Shown here: positions 61,992 to 64,000 of the stretch, piece by piece | How the letters are laid out: each line of letters opens with the position of its first letter | Position numbering within the stretch: the stretch's first letter is position 1 | Source: CAZDET01 sp964504335 | GTDB lineage: Bacteria > Bacteroidota > Bacteroidia > Chitinophagales > Saprospiraceae | Reading direction: 5' to 3' | Assembly (NCBI GenBank): GCA_964504335.1 | Contig: CAZDET010000022.1 | Location: forward strand, 1-64,000 | DNA length: 64,000 bases | Notes under the pieces: generated by a model | What the model saw: only the letters and a program-made list of their open reading frames with translations | What the model was told of the DNA's origin: nothing | Databases searched by the model: none | Made by a program: the position numbers and the translations under genes

Positions 61992-62846
61992 ATGTCCGTC
62001 CGTTCTCTGAATCAACGCATTAGCCGATTTTACGACACGTCTACTCCAGTCTGGCTATCTACCTGGGGAGAGCATATGCACCACGGGTATTACGGGGCGG
62101 ATGGGAAGCAGCAAAAGAATCACCGGCAGGCCCAAATCGATGCCATCGAGGAACTGCTGCGCTGGGGAGGCGTTCGGCAAGTCAGGCGGCTACTCGATGC
62201 CGGCTGTGGCGTGGGAGGCAGCGCCCGTTACCTGGCGCAGAAGTTCGATGCCCATGCCCTCGGCTTAACGCTTAGCCCGGTGCAGGCCAAGCGGGCACTT
62301 CGCTATACCCGCGAGGCAGGCTTGCGCGACCAGGTGGAGATTCGCACCGGAGATCTGATGCAGGCCAATGTCGAAGAGATTGGTCGGTTCGATCTCGTTT
62401 GGTCGATGGAAAGCGCCGAGCACATCGAGGCCAAGGCGGCCCTGGCCCAACTGTTCTACGAACTGCTCGTACCGGGCGGACAACTCCTCATGGCCACCTG
62501 GTGTATTCGGGCCGACCATCCTCAGCTTCGCGCGGAGGAAGTCCGGTTGCTCGATCGGCTCTACCGATGGTACCACCTGCCGCAAATGGTTTCGATTGCC
62601 ACCTTTCAGGATCACCTCGAAGCCGCCGGCTTTCAACACGTGCAAACGGATGATTGGAGCGACGCCGTCGCGCCGTTCTGGAAAGCCGTGCTCCAATCAG
62701 CACTACGCCCCGCCAATTGGCCCGGGCTCTTTCGATCGGGGAAAGACACCCTACTCGGAGCCTGGGCGATGCAATACATGATCAGGGGCTATCAGCTCGG
62801 CTTGATTAAATACGGCATCTTTCGGGCAGAAAAACCGACTACCTAA
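61992..62846 (+). CDS. VTE4: Gamma-tocopherol-methyltransferase-like enzyme
   Basis: A 284-residue SAM-dependent methyltransferase. The N-terminal signature RISRFYDTSTPVWLSTWGEHMHHGYYG is that of gamma-tocopherol methyltransferases (cyanobacterial and plant VTE4), and the SAM motif is LLDAGCGVGGSARY (67-80). MPBQ-type enzymes lack the HMHHGYY block, so this is probably a different step from the preceding gene, usually the 5-methylation of gamma- to alpha-tocopherol. No transit peptide or membrane segment is present. It starts 16 bp after the VTE3-like stop, and its stop codon overlaps the next start (TAATG). Confidence 0.86.
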   Translation: MSVRSLNQRISRFYDTSTPVWLSTWGEHMHHGYYGADGKQQKNHRQAQIDAIEELLRWGGVRQVRRLLDAGCGVGGSARYLAQKFDAHALGLTLSPVQAKRALRYTREAGLRDQVEIRTGDLMQANVEEIGRFDLVWSMESAEHIEAKAALAQLFYELLVPGGQLLMATWCIRADHPQLRAEEVRLLDRLYRWYHLPQMVSIATFQDHLEAAGFQHVQTDDWSDAVAPFWKAVLQSALRPANWPGLFRSGKDTLLGAWAMQYMIRGYQLGLIKYGIFRAEKPTT

Positions 62847-63739
62847 TGCAAATGGCTCTACTCAATTTCCTGCGCTTTTCCCGCTTACACACAATCGTAG
62901 GAACCAGCCTAAGTGTCTCGGCGCTCTATCTCATCGCGGCCAGCCATGCCCACCAGTGGGATGCCCTGTTGTGGCTCTACGCACTCCTCGCTTGTCTCGC
63001 AGCCAATATTTACATCGTTGGACTCAATCAGGTGACCGACGTGGAAATCGATCGCATCAACAAGCCCTACTTACCCCTGGCTTCCGGGGCCTACAGCATG
63101 CAAACCGGGATGCGCATCATACTGATTGCGCTTTTCATCAGCCTCATAGTTGCCCTCCATCAGGGGCGCTTTCTCGCTCTGTGCGTGCTGCTGTCGCTGT
63201 TTCTCGGAACCGCCTATTCACTTCCGCCTATTCGGTTGAAGCGCTTCCACATCTGGGCGGCTTTATGCATCATCGCCGTGCGGGGGATCATCGTCAACCT
63301 ATTCCTGTTCGTTCACTTTTACGAACATCTGGGCGGACGGCAGTACATCGCCCCGGAAGTGCTTCTTCTGACCAGCATCATTTTCACCTTTGGCATCGTC
63401 ATTGCCTGGTTTAAGGATATTCCCGATGCGGCCGGAGACGAACAATTCAAAATACGAACCCTCGCACTACGACTGGGGGCCAAACAGGTGTGGCTCATTG
63501 GCAGCATCGTTCTTACCCTGGGGTTGCTCGGTATCGTGATTGCCGCGGTTTTCACCAGGATGCATTCCAACAACAGCATCATCGCACTAGGAAACCTCGG
63601 AATCTTCCTTGCATTCTGGTGGTTGAACGGCCGGTTGGATTTGAAAAATGCAGCCTCCATCGCCCGGTTCTATCAATCGGTCTGGATCTTGTTTTTCCTG
63701 GAGTATATCACTTTTGCCCTGGCAGGACTATTGGGCTGA
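62846..63739 (+). CDS. hpt: Homogentisate phytyl/prenyltransferase (VTE2-like, UbiA superfamily)
   Basis: A 297-residue membrane prenyltransferase with about eight to nine helices. By family it joins homogentisate to phytyl diphosphate (or GGPP), the committed step to tocopherols or tocotrienols. The two Asp-rich motifs are NQVTDVEIDRINKP (Asn61, Asp65, Asp69) and KDIPDAAGDEQFKIRTLALRLG (near 190). IYIVGLNQ, AYSLPPIRLKRF and LFFLEYI recall cyanobacterial HPT sequences (slr1736 type) as I remember them. The ATG overlaps the preceding TAA by one base. Length and motifs are intact, so I expect activity. Confidence 0.87.
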   Translation: MQMALLNFLRFSRLHTIVGTSLSVSALYLIAASHAHQWDALLWLYALLACLAANIYIVGLNQVTDVEIDRINKPYLPLASGAYSMQTGMRIILIALFISLIVALHQGRFLALCVLLSLFLGTAYSLPPIRLKRFHIWAALCIIAVRGIIVNLFLFVHFYEHLGGRQYIAPEVLLLTSIIFTFGIVIAWFKDIPDAAGDEQFKIRTLALRLGAKQVWLIGSIVLTLGLLGIVIAAVFTRMHSNNSIIALGNLGIFLAFWWLNGRLDLKNAASIARFYQSVWILFFLEYITFALAGLLG

Positions 63740-63753
63740 TAAGGAATAAAAAA

Positions 63754-63776
63754 AGGTCCGACAAAAAGCCGGACCT
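63754..63776 (-). terminator. Stem-loop with U-tract, minus orientation
   Basis: AGGTCCG (63754-63760) pairs with CGGACCT (63770-63776). On the minus strand the hairpin is followed by seven T, so it looks like a terminator for transcripts arriving from the right. In the plus direction it lies 15 bp beyond the hpt stop but lacks a U-tract. Confidence 0.6.
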
Positions 63777-63849
63777 CGCTATAACAAATCATAATCTCAT
63801 GAAAAAAAAGACGACCTAAATTCTTCAGGGTTAACGCGGTGCTTAAAAA

Positions 63850-63880
63850 GGCCCCCCACGAGGGGGGGCTTCATTTTTTT
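63850..63880. terminator. Bidirectional terminator between hpt operon and partial gene
   Basis: GGCCCCCC (63850-63857), ACGA loop, then GGGGGGGC (63862-63869), with T-rich sequence after the stem in the plus direction (seven T within 63874-63880) and five T on the minus strand. It can end the operon on one side and the T9SS gene on the other. Between it and the previous hairpin sits a six-codon frame, MKKKTT (63799-63819). Confidence 0.75.
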
Positions 63881-63890
63881 GGGATTACGA

Positions 63891-64000
63891 TTAGCGTACA
63901 ACAATTTGGCCGCTAGCAATTTTTCTCCCGGCTTCACTCACTTCCAGGAAGTACGTTCCTGCCGGTAGGGCGGCTCGTTCAAACAATAATTCTGCTCCGT
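63891..64000 (-). CDS. C-terminal fragment of a T9SS cargo protein
   Basis: Only the end of a gene entering from the right edge. The visible residues read FERAALPAGTYFLEVSEAGR followed by KIASGQIVVR and a stop at 63891-63893, which is the end of a T9SS type A sorting domain. The upstream function is not visible. Confidence 0.85.
   Translation of the reverse strand, partial: GAELLFERAALPAGTYFLEVSEAGRKIASGQIVVR

Noticed and set aside
1..64000. tRNA, rRNA or replication origin
   Set aside because: I scanned for tRNA-like T-loop and anticodon-arm patterns and DnaA-box clusters by eye and found none convincing.

Overview
The window looks like chromosomal DNA of a Bacteroidota bacterium, most likely a Saprospiria/Lewinella-type lineage. 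The evidence is three proteins ending in type IX secretion (T9SS) C-terminal sorting domains, a SprE/PorW-type T9SS lipoprotein, Bacteroidota-style promoters (TTTG/TTG, about 20 bp, TAnnTTTG), weak Shine-Dalgarno use, and a moderately high GC content. I see no tRNA, rRNA, CRISPR array, insertion sequence or prophage. The placement is inference; no database search was possible.

Layout. 1-3.4 kb: a structured intergenic repeat, then two related secreted proteins, one with a T9SS tail. 3.4-18.3 kb: carbonic anhydrase, metG, queA, a Yip1-like membrane protein, a cytochrome c/sugar dehydrogenase fusion, a LolA-like carrier, an M28 peptidase, a GNAT enzyme, SprE/PorW and an M23 peptidase. 18.3-27.8 kb: divergent MarR and AraC regulators, ftsK, then a beta-oxidation cluster (PLP enzyme, thiolase, FadJ-like multienzyme) and a response regulator. 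28-33.5 kb: a minus-strand run viaA - VOC protein - CAT-like acyltransferase - CBM48/HhH fusion - glgB. 33.5-46.2 kb: DUF92 membrane protein, LexA-like repressor, OmpA lipoprotein, uvrD/pcrA, POT transporter, DUF819 protein, lspA, polyprenyl synthase and a metallophosphatase. 46.4-58.6 kb: glyA, FKBP lipoprotein, an outer-membrane receptor, cysE, an exonuclease, a membrane coiled-coil protein, DUF2452, DUF1573, lepB and a secreted sialidase-like protein. 59-64 kb: ravA, then a compact operon of ferredoxin, a plant-type MPBQ/MSBQ methyltransferase, a gamma-tocopherol-methyltransferase-like enzyme and a homogentisate phytyltransferase, and finally the tail of another T9SS cargo gene.

Two things stand out. 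First, the last operon encodes three consecutive steps of tocopherol/plastoquinol-type prenylquinone synthesis (VTE2, VTE3 and VTE4 types), a pathway otherwise associated with oxygenic phototrophs. No cyclase or HPPD gene is in the window, so the end product is open. Second, four copies of a roughly 180-200 bp structured repeat (starting near 8, 36428, 52530 and 58870) share three hairpins with compensatory base changes. In two copies a consensus promoter lies just upstream, and a degraded one in a third, so this may be a family of small RNAs or REP/RAYT-type elements.

Other points are ravA and viaA separated by about 26 kb, a CBM48-HhH fusion beside glgB, a thiolase with Ser at the usual second catalytic Cys, a family of TTAG-rich inverted repeats at gene ends, and a 16-nt match to a synthetic cloning linker.
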